Both the position numbers and the translations under genes were made by a program. Below the pieces are notes generated by a model. That model saw only the letters and a program-made list of their open reading frames with translations. It had not been told where the DNA came from and did not search any database. A stretch of 15,320 nt of DNA from JBBRYK01 sp038237665. GTDB taxonomy: Bacteria > Actinomycetota > Thermoleophilia > Gaiellales > Gaiellaceae. The stretch's first letter is position 1. Each line of letters opens with the position of its first letter. This document shows positions 1 through 6,241 of this stretch, piece after piece. Location of the stretch: the NCBI GenBank assembly GCA_038237665.1, contig JBBRYK010000067.1:1-15320 (forward strand), in the 5' to 3' direction.

Positions 1-197
1 CTCGCGACGACCTGGATGCCGTTCTGCTCGTCCCAGCGGCGCCTCGTGTCCCCGGGCATGTCCGAGAAGATCAGGAAGTCGCCCTCCGGGTTCCAGATCG
101 GCCCCTCGGTGAAGGTGAAGCCCGTGCCGAGCTGCTCGACCTCGACGTTCTCGTCGACCAGCTCCCACAACGCGTCCGAGTTGGCCCTCACGCCCAT
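1..197 (-). CDS. SMP-30/gluconolactonase-like protein, partial (N-terminal 65 residues)
   Basis: This is the N-terminal part of a gene that runs off the left edge of the window. The peptide contains FTEGPIW at residues 29-35 and a following FSDMPG segment, which is the typical first blade of the SMP-30/gluconolactonase/LRE-like six-bladed propeller family. Glu31 in the EGP motif corresponds to the family's metal ligand. Members hydrolyse sugar lactones or related esters, and the substrate here cannot be told. The ATG at 197 is preceded by AAAGGAG about 6 nt upstream, a good ribosome binding site. The gene lies 61 nt downstream of the XdhC-like gene on the same strand, so it is probably the last visible member of that operon. 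There is no signal peptide in the visible part. I am confident of the family and not of the function. Confidence 0.8.
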   Translation of the reverse strand, partial: MGVRANSDALWELVDENVEVEQLGTGFTFTEGPIWNPEGDFLIFSDMPGDTRRRWDEQNGIQVVA

Positions 198-258
198 GCC
201 CGCTCCTTTCTCTGCCGGTTCCGGAAGCCGGGCGAACCTAACAGACTCGGCCGCTCGA

Positions 259-1002
259 TCAGACCTCCGCGTGGATGCGCTGCTTCGCGGCCTTGAGCGG
301 CCCGCCGCCGCGGTGCCCCCGCACGGCCAGGATCTCCGAGAGGATCGAGAGCGCCGTCTCCTCCTGGGTATCCGCTCCGATGTCCAGGCCACACGGGCCT
401 GAGATGCGTTCGAGCGCCTGCTCTGGGACGCCCGCTTCGAGCAGCCGCTCGCGGCGGCGCTCCTGGTTCCGGCGCGAGCCGAGGGCACCGATGTAGAACG
501 CCTCGGTCTCGAGTGCCCCCTTGAGCGCCGGCTCGTCGAACTTGTCGTCGTGCGTGAGCACGACGATCGCGGTCTGGTGGTCGGGCGCGACCTGGGCGAT
601 GGCCTCCTCGGGCCAGGCGATGATCAGCTCGTCGGCCGACGGGATCCGCTCGCGCGTCGCGAACTTCGCGCGGGCGTCGGCGACGATCGCCGTCCAGCCC
701 AGCAGCTTGGCGCCGCGGCACATCGCCTCGGCCGTGTCGACCGCTCCGTAGACGAAGAGGCGCGGCGGCGGGCCGTACCACTCGGCGAAGACCTTCGAGC
801 CGTCCGCGAGCTCGAGCAGACGGTTTCGCCCGGCGCGGATCAGCTCGTCGAACTGGCCCAAGGCCTCGGCCGGAACGCCGTCACCGAGCTGTTCGCCGCC
901 CTCGACGATGAGGGTCTTCCCACCCGCGCCGTTTCCCCCGATGACCGTGAAGAGGACGCCGCGGCCGCCCGAACGGGCGAGCTCTGCCAGGCGCTCGATC
1001 AT
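259..1002 (-). CDS. XdhC C-terminal (Rossmann) domain protein, Mo-hydroxylase maturation factor
   Basis: This 247-residue protein is of the XdhC/CoxF family. XdhC proteins bind the molybdenum cofactor and deliver it, often after sulfuration, to xanthine dehydrogenase-family enzymes. Residues 80-110 (PPRLFVYGAVDTAEAM and onward) form the Rossmann entry. THDDKFDEPAL at 150-160, YIGALGSRRN at 170-179 and GPCGLDIGADTQEE at 202-215 are family hallmarks. The first 80 residues look like a degenerate copy of the N-terminal CoxI domain. The ATG at 1002 overlaps the stop of the upstream CoxI-like gene in an ATGA, so the two are translationally coupled. A longer open frame extends upstream to 1395, but that part is low-complexity arginine-rich and overlaps the real neighbour, so I rejected it. 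Full-length XdhC carries both domains in one chain, so here the protein is split. Confidence 0.88.
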   Translation of the reverse strand: MIERLAELARSGGRGVLFTVIGGNGAGGKTLIVEGGEQLGDGVPAEALGQFDELIRAGRNRLLELADGSKVFAEWYGPPPRLFVYGAVDTAEAMCRGAKLLGWTAIVADARAKFATRERIPSADELIIAWPEEAIAQVAPDHQTAIVVLTHDDKFDEPALKGALETEAFYIGALGSRRNQERRRERLLEAGVPEQALERISGPCGLDIGADTQEETALSILSEILAVRGHRGGGPLKAAKQRIHAEV

Positions 1003-1310
1003 TCGATCCGCTCGACGAACACGTCGATCTCGCCGCCGCAGGGCAGCCCGACCGACCAAGCTTCCTCGTCGTCGATCCCGTAGCTCAGGAGCTTCGGCTC
1101 GCCCGAAGCGAGCACCTCGCGAGCGTTCTCGTAGACGTCGGATTCGACGCAGCCGCCCGAGACCGATCCGCACATCTTTCCGGACTCGGAGACGGCGAGG
1201 CTCGAGCCAACCGGACGGGGCGCGGAGCGCCGGGTCGCGACGACCGTCGCGACGACGACCTTCTCGCCGGCTTCGCGCCAGCGCTCGACGTCCTCCAGGA
1301 TCTCCCTCAT
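999..1310 (-). CDS. CoxI/XdhC N-terminal domain protein
   Basis: This 103-residue protein corresponds to the N-terminal XdhC/CoxI domain on its own. It has VVVATVVATRRSAPRPVGSS at residues 18-37, the hallmark GSVSGGCVE at 48-56 with Cys54, and GLPCGGEID at 88-96 with Cys91. These cysteine-containing loops are conserved in the family and are thought to take part in molybdenum cofactor handling. The ATG at 1310 overlaps the stop of the CoxE-like gene by 4 nt, and its own stop overlaps the next start by 4 nt. The three genes are therefore linked by ATGA junctions and probably made in matched amounts. Together with the downstream Rossmann-domain protein it makes up one complete XdhC in two chains. 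Confidence 0.9.
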   Translation of the reverse strand: MREILEDVERWREAGEKVVVATVVATRRSAPRPVGSSLAVSESGKMCGSVSGGCVESDVYENAREVLASGEPKLLSYGIDDEEAWSVGLPCGGEIDVFVERIE

Positions 1311-2431
1311 GCCGCGTGCCTCCTTTCGATTCCGGCGAGCACCTCGCCGAGTCCTTCCAGGCTCGCCAGATTGTGTCCCGGCAAGAACCGGTCAACGAAC
1401 GGGAGCGCCGCCCTCATCCCACCCGCCAGCGGCTGGTACTCGGGGCTCCCCTTCAGCGGGTTCACCCACACGACCGCGTAGGCGGCCCGCTTCAGACGGG
1501 CCATCTCCCGGCCGACGAGCGCGGCCTCACCGCGCTCCCAGCCGTCGGATGCGATCACGACGACTGCACCTCTGGTCAGGGCGCGGCGACCCCATTCGTC
1601 GTTGAAGGCCTTCAGCGAGGCGCCGATGCGCGTCCCGCCGGTCCAGTCGACGACCCGCTCCGCCGCCGCCGCCAGCGCCTTTTCGGGGTCCCGTTCGGCC
1701 AGCTCCGGCGTCAGCCGCGTCAGGCGTGTCCCGAAGGCAAACGCCTCCACGCCACGCCCGGTCCCGACCACCGCGTGCACGAAGAGCAGGAGCGCCCGCG
1801 CGTACGCCTCCATCGACCCGGAGACGTCGCAGAGCAGGACGACCTTGCGCGGCACGACCGTCCGTCGCCTGAACGAGCGATCGACAACGTCCCCGCCCGT
1901 GCCGAGCGATCCCCGGACGAGCCGGCGCAGGTCGAGCTCGCGTCCGCGCGGGTGCGGGCGCAGCCGGCGTGAGCGCCGCTCCGGCCGGCAGTCGGCGGCC
2001 CGTGCGATCAGCTTCTTCACGTGCGCGAGCTCGGCCGGCGTCAGTGAGGCGAAGTCCTTGTGGCGGAGGATCTCTTCCTCGCTCCAGCCCTTCGAGCGGA
2101 GCTCGGAGCCGGACTCGGCCCCGGAGCCTTCTGCCCGGTCGCTGAACGCGATCGCCGTCCGGTCCGACTTCGGCTTGATCTGCCGAAGCGGCGGCCGAAC
2201 CGGCGCCCGCTCGAACCACGCGGTGAAGGCCGCGTCGAACGCGTCGAGGTCCTCGGCGTGGGCGACGAGCGTCTGCCGGAGCGTCCAGTAGACGTCGTCG
2301 CGCCGGCCGAGGTCGACCCGGTCGAGCCCGAGCAGCGCGTCCTGGACGCGGCCGGGGCCCACCTCCAGCCCGGCCTCGCGCAACACGCGGCCGAACGTGA
2401 CCACGTGCCGCACGACTGCCCTATCGCGCAA
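1307..2431 (-). CDS. coxE: CoxE-like VWA domain protein
   Basis: This 374-residue protein is of the CoxE/VWA family. In Oligotropha carboxidovorans, CoxE works with the ATPase CoxD to mature the active site of CO dehydrogenase, and relatives accompany many xanthine dehydrogenase-type enzymes. The C-terminal half is a von Willebrand A domain starting near residue 196. Its MIDAS motif is D202-x-S204-x-S206 (in LLCDVSGSM), with Thr267 in TGGTRIG and Asp296 in VIASDGWE as the other metal-site loops. The N-terminal half (YWTLRQTLVAHAEDLDAFDAAF) matches the CoxE helical region, followed by an arginine-rich linker around 150-190. I chose the TTG start at 2431 because GAGGAGG lies 9 nt upstream. It overlaps the ATPase stop by 11 nt. 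A GTG at 2413 is a possible alternative. Confidence 0.9.
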   Translation of the reverse strand: MRDRAVVRHVVTFGRVLREAGLEVGPGRVQDALLGLDRVDLGRRDDVYWTLRQTLVAHAEDLDAFDAAFTAWFERAPVRPPLRQIKPKSDRTAIAFSDRAEGSGAESGSELRSKGWSEEEILRHKDFASLTPAELAHVKKLIARAADCRPERRSRRLRPHPRGRELDLRRLVRGSLGTGGDVVDRSFRRRTVVPRKVVLLCDVSGSMEAYARALLLFVHAVVGTGRGVEAFAFGTRLTRLTPELAERDPEKALAAAAERVVDWTGGTRIGASLKAFNDEWGRRALTRGAVVVIASDGWERGEAALVGREMARLKRAAYAVVWVNPLKGSPEYQPLAGGMRAALPFVDRFLPGHNLASLEGLGEVLAGIERRHAA

Positions 2432-3299
2432 CGGCCCTCGCCTCCTCGACGAGGCGCGCCAGGGCCGTGTCGCGCACCGTCTCGAAGTCCTCGTGGTACT
2501 TGAGCACCGACCCGAGCGTCGACTCGACGAGCTCGGCGTCGAGCTCCTGCCGGCCGAGGGCTGCGAGGGCCTGGGCCCAGTCGATCGTCTCGGCGACCCC
2601 GGGCGGCTTGGCCAGGTCCAGATCTCGCAGGCCCTGGACGAAGATTGCCGCCTGGGCCGCGAGCCGTTCTGGGACGCCCGGAACGCGCAGGCGGACGATC
2701 TCGATCTCGCGGTCGAGGGTCGGATGCCCGATCCAGTGGAAGAGGCAGCGCCGCTTGAGCGCGTCGTGCAGCTCCCGGGTCCGGTTGGAGGTCAGGATGA
2801 CCGCCGGCTTCCGCGTGGCGGTGACGGTCCCGATCTCGGGGATCGTGATCTGGAAGTCCGAGAGAACCTCGAGCAGGAACGCCTCGAACTCGTCGTCCGC
2901 CCGGTCGATCTCGTCGATCAGGAGGACGACCTGATCCTCGCTCTCGATCGCCTCCAGCAGGGGGCGCCGGATCAGGAACTCGCGGCCGAAGAGCTCCTCC
3001 TCGGACACGGTTCCCTCCTGCGCCGCCCGGATGTGCAGGAGCTGCCGCGAGTAGTTCCACTCGTAGACCGCGTGCGCGACGTCGAGGCCCTCGTAGCACT
3101 GGAGCCGGATCAGCCGGGCGTTCTGGGCCCGCGCGAGCGCCTTTGCGGCCTCGGTCTTGCCGACTCCGGCCTCCCCTTCGAGCAGCAGAGGCTTCTCGAG
3201 CGCGAGCGCGAGGTAGAGCGCGGTCGCAAGGCCTCTGTCGGGGAGGTACGAGGCTTCCAGGAGCGCATTGGAGAGCTCGTCGATTGAGCTATAGGCCAC
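2421..3299 (-). CDS. coxD: CoxD-like MoxR family AAA+ ATPase
   Basis: This 292-residue MoxR/CoxD-type AAA+ ATPase is the first gene of the accessory operon. In the CO dehydrogenase system CoxD is the chaperone-like ATPase that acts with CoxE on the apo-enzyme during metal-cluster and sulfur insertion. The Walker A motif GEAGVGKT is at residues 42-49. Walker B is VVLLIDEIDRAD, sensor 1 is VILTSNRTRELHDALKRRC, which also supplies the arginine finger region, and a MoxR-type helical lid follows. MoxR-VWA pairs are co-transcribed throughout bacteria, as here. The reading frame stays open to 3605, but homology begins at YSSIDELSNALL, just after the GTG at 3299. There is no ATG nearby and no ribosome binding site at a usable distance. 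A TACACT box lies exactly 6 nt upstream, which suggests a leaderless mRNA. Confidence 0.9.
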   Translation of the reverse strand: MAYSSIDELSNALLEASYLPDRGLATALYLALALEKPLLLEGEAGVGKTEAAKALARAQNARLIRLQCYEGLDVAHAVYEWNYSRQLLHIRAAQEGTVSEEELFGREFLIRRPLLEAIESEDQVVLLIDEIDRADDEFEAFLLEVLSDFQITIPEIGTVTATRKPAVILTSNRTRELHDALKRRCLFHWIGHPTLDREIEIVRLRVPGVPERLAAQAAIFVQGLRDLDLAKPPGVAETIDWAQALAALGRQELDAELVESTLGSVLKYHEDFETVRDTALARLVEEARAVAR

Positions 3300-3305
3300 T
3301 GCGGC

Positions 3306-3311
3306 AGTGTA
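3306..3311 (-). promoter_or_regulatory. Putative -10 box of a leaderless coxD transcript
   Basis: On the minus strand TACACT (a TANNNT box) is followed by six bases and then the GTG start of the ATPase gene. That places the expected transcription start on or next to the start codon. No clear -35 hexamer is visible, which is common for actinobacterial leaderless promoters. This is inferred from spacing only. Confidence 0.4.
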
Positions 3312-3368
3312 TGCCTGCTCCCCTAGGCCACCCAGGGGTCTGGTCGGCCGCTGCACGGCATTTCTTTT

Positions 3369-3743
3369 CCGGGGGGGCTCTCGCCCCCGAGACCCCCCGG
3401 TGTTTCCATGGACCGTAGAGATCGCGGAGCAAGCTCCGCTCGAACGGGGGGACTCCCGTCCCCCCATTGGCCCTCCGGCTGGCATGGCTCCGCGGAATGA
3501 TGAAAACCTACGGAGAGCCGGCGGACCGCCAACCCCCCGACAACGGTCCCTGGTATTCCCGCCGCGAGGCGGGCGTGCCCATCCGCCGGCACAGCCGGTG
3601 GACAAACTAGATCCGCGCGTAAGCCGCGGTGATCCAGGGGGGCCGTGGGGGGACGCAGTCCCCCCAACCGAGCGGAGCGCAGCGGAGCGACAACTGCTTA
3701 CGGTCTAGGTCAGCTGGGGGGACTCGGCGGGCGTGAGCCCCCC
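3369..3743. repeat. Dense cluster of palindromes, including four G6/C6 hairpins, in a divergent intergenic region
   Basis: The 3300-3784 gap between divergent genes contains no credible gene. It holds at least nine inverted repeats: 3369-3400 (G-run/C-run with inner TCTCG/CGAGA), 3424-3439 (GCGGAGC-AA-GCTCCGC), 3446-3465 (GGGGGGAC/GTCCCCCC), 3475-3521 (CCGGCT/AGCCGG outside CTCCG/CGGAG with a one-sided bulge), 3558-3573 (CCCGCC/GGCGGG), 3583-3601 (8 bp, one G-T pair), 3613-3629 (CCGCG/CGCGG), 3647-3665 (GGGGGGAC-GCA-GTCCCCCC) and 3716-3743 (G6-A-CTC/GAG-C6). The four G6/C6 hairpins look like copies of one repeat. A degenerate AGCGGAGCG tandem lies at 3671-3689. The region could be a REP/MITE-like element, a structured RNA or both. 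None of the hairpins ends in a T-run, so they are not simple terminators. Confidence 0.75.
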
Positions 3744-3772
3744 CCCCGGAAGAGCGCAGCGATTAACCCGGT

Positions 3773-3778
3773 TAGAGT
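3773..3778 (+). promoter_or_regulatory. Putative -10 box upstream of the GH15 gene
   Basis: TAGAGT at 3773-3778 fits TANNNT. It is followed by six bases (CGCCAC) and then ATC at 3785, which begins the open frame encoding conserved GH15 N-terminal residues. The spacing equals that at the other candidate leaderless starts in this window. The same TAG at 3773-3775 is the in-frame stop that bounds any upstream extension. There is no convincing -35 element, so this is inference. Confidence 0.3.
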
Positions 3779-3817
3779 CGCCACATCGGTTACTACCTGC
3801 CCATAGCGGACCATGGA

Positions 3818-5587
3818 GTGATAGGCGACCTGCACACGGTTGCCCTGGTCGGGACGGACGGCACGATCGACTGGTTCTGCTGTCCGCACTTCGACTCGCC
3901 GAGCGTCTTCGCATCGATCCTCGACGCCGAGAAGGGCGGGCGCTTTCGGATCGCTCCGACAACCGAGAAGCACCAGGCCAAGCAGCTCTACTTCCCCGAC
4001 ACGAACATCCTGATCACGCGCTTCATCACCCCTGAAGGGGTCGGCGAGATCCAGGACTTCATGACGGTCGCGGGCACGGACGACGACGTCCACCCGCACC
4101 AGCTCGTGCGACGCGTCCACTGCGTGCGCGGCCAGATGACCTTCCACGTCGAGGTGGCCCCGCGCTTCGACTATGGCCGGGAGCAGCACCGGCTGCGCGT
4201 CCACGACGACGGGGTGCTCTTTCTGGCCCCGAGCCTCTGCCTGGCGCTCTCGTCGAGCGTCGCGTTCGATCTGCACACCGGCGACGCCCACGCCGATGTG
4301 ACGCTCAACGACGGCGAGACGGCGACCTTCGTGCTCCAGCAGAGCGCGCGCGACGGGACTCCGCCACCGTTCAGCGAGGAAGAGGCACTGCTGGCCGCAC
4401 GCGCGACCGGGGACTTCTGGCGCAGCTGGCTCGCCCAGACGCGCTACCGGGGGCGCTGGCGCGAGATGGTGCATCGCTCGGCCCTGACGCTCAAGCTCCT
4501 CACCTTCGAGCCGACGGGCGCCCTGATCGCGGCGCCGACGACCAGCCTCCCCGAGGTGATCGGCGGTCGCCGGAACTGGGATTACCGCTACGTCTGGATC
4601 CGCGATGCCGCCTTCTCGATCTACGCGCTCCTGCGGCTCGGCTTCAAGGACGAGGCCGGCGGGTTCATGACGTGGCTGACCGATCGCTTCCGCGAGTCAC
4701 GCGGCCGGGGAGAAGGGCCCCTTCAGATCATGTACGGCATCGACGGGCGGGAGGAGCTGCCGGAGGAGACCCTCGACCATTTCGAGGGCTACATGGGCTC
4801 GGGGCCGGTCAGGATCGGAAACGCGGCCGCCGACCAGCTCCAGCTCGACATCTACGGCGAGCTGATCGACTCGGTCTACCTCTACAACAAGTACGGCTCC
4901 CCCATCTACCATGAGGCCTGGGAGGACCTGTCGCGGATCGTCGAGTGGCTGGCCGAGAACTGGGACCGGCCGGACGAGGGCATCTGGGAGACCCGCGGAG
5001 GGCAGAAGGACTTCACCTACTCCCGCCTGATGTGCTGGGTCGCGTTCGACCGCGCCCTCCGGATCGGGACGCAGCGCGGGCTGCCGACGGACCTGGTCGC
5101 GTGGGGCGAGGTTCGTGACCTGATCTACAACCAGATCATGCGCCGCGGCTGGAACGAGGAGCGCGGGGCGTTCGTCCAGCACTACGGCAGCGAGGTTCTC
5201 GACGCGTCCCTCATGCTGATGCCGCTCGTTCTCTTCATCGCTCCGACCGACCCGCGCTGGCTCTCGACCCTCGAGGCAATCTCGGCCGAGCTCGTCTCGG
5301 ACAGCCTCGTCTACCGCTACAACGTCGAGGCGTCGCCGGACGGGCTCGAGGGCGCCGAGGGCACGTTCTCGATGTGCTCGTTCTGGTACGTCGAGTCACT
5401 GGCGCGCGCCGGCCACCTGGACGAGGCCCGGATCGTGTTCGAAAAGATGCTCACCTACGCCAACCATCTCGGGCTCTATTCCGAGGAGATCGGGCCCACC
5501 GGCGAGTTGCTGGGCAACTTCCCGCAGGCGTTCACGCATCTCGCGCTGATCTCGGCGGCTGTAAACCTGGACAGACTGCTGGGCTGA
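3818..5587 (+). CDS. GH15 family glycoside hydrolase (glucoamylase or trehalase type)
   Basis: This protein has 589 residues from the GTG at 3818 and is a cytosolic glycosidase of family GH15, which hydrolyses alpha-glucosides such as starch ends or trehalose with inversion. The N-terminal beta-domain begins GDLHTVALVGTDGTIDWFCC. The catalytic (alpha/alpha)6 barrel starts near RRNWDYRYVWIRDAAFS. The likely general acid is Glu391 in GIWETRG and the likely base is in SEEIGPTGE (Glu556/Glu557), followed by the hallmark LGNFPQAFTH. There is no signal peptide. In frame upstream of the GTG lie codons for GYYLPIADHG, which match the usual family N-terminus. Only ATC (3785) or CTG (3797) could initiate there, because the frame is closed by TAG at 3773, so the true start may be non-canonical. 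The ATG at 3813 is out of frame and stops after two codons. Length is normal for actinobacterial members. Confidence 0.92.
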   Translation: MIGDLHTVALVGTDGTIDWFCCPHFDSPSVFASILDAEKGGRFRIAPTTEKHQAKQLYFPDTNILITRFITPEGVGEIQDFMTVAGTDDDVHPHQLVRRVHCVRGQMTFHVEVAPRFDYGREQHRLRVHDDGVLFLAPSLCLALSSSVAFDLHTGDAHADVTLNDGETATFVLQQSARDGTPPPFSEEEALLAARATGDFWRSWLAQTRYRGRWREMVHRSALTLKLLTFEPTGALIAAPTTSLPEVIGGRRNWDYRYVWIRDAAFSIYALLRLGFKDEAGGFMTWLTDRFRESRGRGEGPLQIMYGIDGREELPEETLDHFEGYMGSGPVRIGNAAADQLQLDIYGELIDSVYLYNKYGSPIYHEAWEDLSRIVEWLAENWDRPDEGIWETRGGQKDFTYSRLMCWVAFDRALRIGTQRGLPTDLVAWGEVRDLIYNQIMRRGWNEERGAFVQHYGSEVLDASLMLMPLVLFIAPTDPRWLSTLEAISAELVSDSLVYRYNVEASPDGLEGAEGTFSMCSFWYVESLARAGHLDEARIVFEKMLTYANHLGLYSEEIGPTGELLGNFPQAFTHLALISAAVNLDRLLG

Positions 5588-5674
5588 CGAGGCACGTCGA
5601 GAAGCGGGCGAACGGAAGGGTCCGGATGAGCCGCGATAAACCAGCGAGCCGCGCCTGCTTGGAAGTCTGATCCG

Positions 5675-6082
5675 ATGCCCAAGCCTCAGGCGGTTATCGC
5701 CTTAGCCGCTTCTTGCGCAGGGGTGGCTCTTCTCCTTGGCTGCGGCGCGAGCCGTCAGCCTTACAGCGGTCCCGCTCTCGTCGCGTGCCTCAGAATCTCT
5801 GGCGCGAGCTACACGAGCGAGACAACCGACTTCATCGCCGCCCAAGCCCCGTCACACGGGACGATCACCTGGCCCGCGTGGTACTACGGCAGCGCGCCGG
5901 ATCTTGTCTTTGCGGCTTGGCCGACCGTCGCCGCAGCGAAGCACGCGGAGGCGCGCTACCGCGAACTGATGCCGAATACGGTTCTCGGCCTTGAACGGCG
6001 CGCCAACCTGACCCTCAACTGGTATGGAAAAGATCCCACACGGAGACAGGCGCACGCGATCGCAGGTTGCCTCAGTACGTAG
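5675..6082 (+). CDS. Small putative lipoprotein, unknown function
   Basis: This 135-residue protein has a lipoprotein signal: a charged start (MPKPQ), a hydrophobic core (AVIALAASCAGVALL) and a lipobox LLGC ending at Cys23. It is therefore predicted to be anchored on the outer face of the membrane. The mature part contains two further cysteines, in LVACLRIS and in the C-terminal IAGCLST, which could pair. I recognise no domain. The ATG at 5675 has GGAAG 9 nt upstream. It follows the GH15 gene by 87 nt on the same strand. Codon use seems slightly less GC-rich than in its neighbours (CTT, TCT and TTA codons near the start), which could mean a recent acquisition or weak selection. It is probably a lineage-specific gene. 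Confidence 0.65.
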   Translation: MPKPQAVIALAASCAGVALLLGCGASRQPYSGPALVACLRISGASYTSETTDFIAAQAPSHGTITWPAWYYGSAPDLVFAAWPTVAAAKHAEARYRELMPNTVLGLERRANLTLNWYGKDPTRRQAHAIAGCLST

Positions 6083-6142
6083 TACGAGCTTCTCGCGCGC
6101 GCGTCCCATATCTCCGCGCGATCGCCCCGTGACACTTCGGTA

Positions 6143-6159
6143 ACGGGGTCAGACCCCGT
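6143..6159. repeat. 7-bp palindrome (ACGGGGT/ACCCCGT) in the 6083-6241 gap
   Basis: A perfect stem ACGGGGT-CAG-ACCCCGT lies between the lipoprotein and the Mo-hydroxylase promoter, flanked by GTGAC (6129-6133) and GTCAC (6158-6162). A second CCCCGT at 6125-6130 can pair with the same ACGGGG, so two hairpins are mutually exclusive. No T-run follows, so it is not an ordinary terminator. GGGGTCAGACCCC-type cores occur as dispersed repeats in many bacterial genomes. Confidence 0.55.
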
Positions 6160-6203
6160 CACGCGACTGTGACAAACGTTCCACAGCGCAGAAGGCAGCG
6201 CGT

Positions 6204-6232
6204 TTGACAGCCGGACCGCCGCCGCATAGAAA
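6204..6232 (+). promoter_or_regulatory. Sigma70-type promoter of the Mo-hydroxylase operon
   Basis: A perfect -35 box TTGACA (6204-6209) is separated by 17 nt from TAGAAA (6227-6232), which matches four of six -10 positions. Transcription would start around 6238-6240, directly in front of the GTG at 6242. The operon mRNA would then be leaderless or nearly so, which agrees with the lack of a ribosome binding site there. Confidence 0.65.
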
Positions 6233-6241
6233 TGGCCTCCC

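Noticed and set aside
198..258. Terminator between the XdhC-like and SMP-30-like genes
   Set aside because: A short stem around CCGGTTCC/GGAAGCCGG is visible but interrupted and has no T-run in the direction of transcription.
1003..1395. N-terminal extension of the XdhC-like protein up to 1395
   Set aside because: It overlaps the well-conserved CoxI-like gene in another frame and is arginine-rich without similarity. The ATGA start at 1002 is far better.
3300..3605. N-terminal extension of the ATPase up to an ATG at 3605
   Set aside because: The extra 102 residues are Gly/Pro/Arg-rich and come from the palindromic repeat region. MoxR homology starts at 3299.
3300..3784. tRNA gene, group I/II intron or CRISPR array in the long intergenic region
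   Set aside because: There is no cloverleaf, no domain V-like hairpin, and no regular repeat-spacer pattern. The repeats are palindromes at uneven distances.
6168..6185. TGTGA...CCACA as a CRP-type operator about 62 nt upstream of the predicted transcription start
   Set aside because: The half-sites are imperfect and spaced by 8 rather than 6 nt, and the inner bases are not symmetrical. It is too weak to claim.
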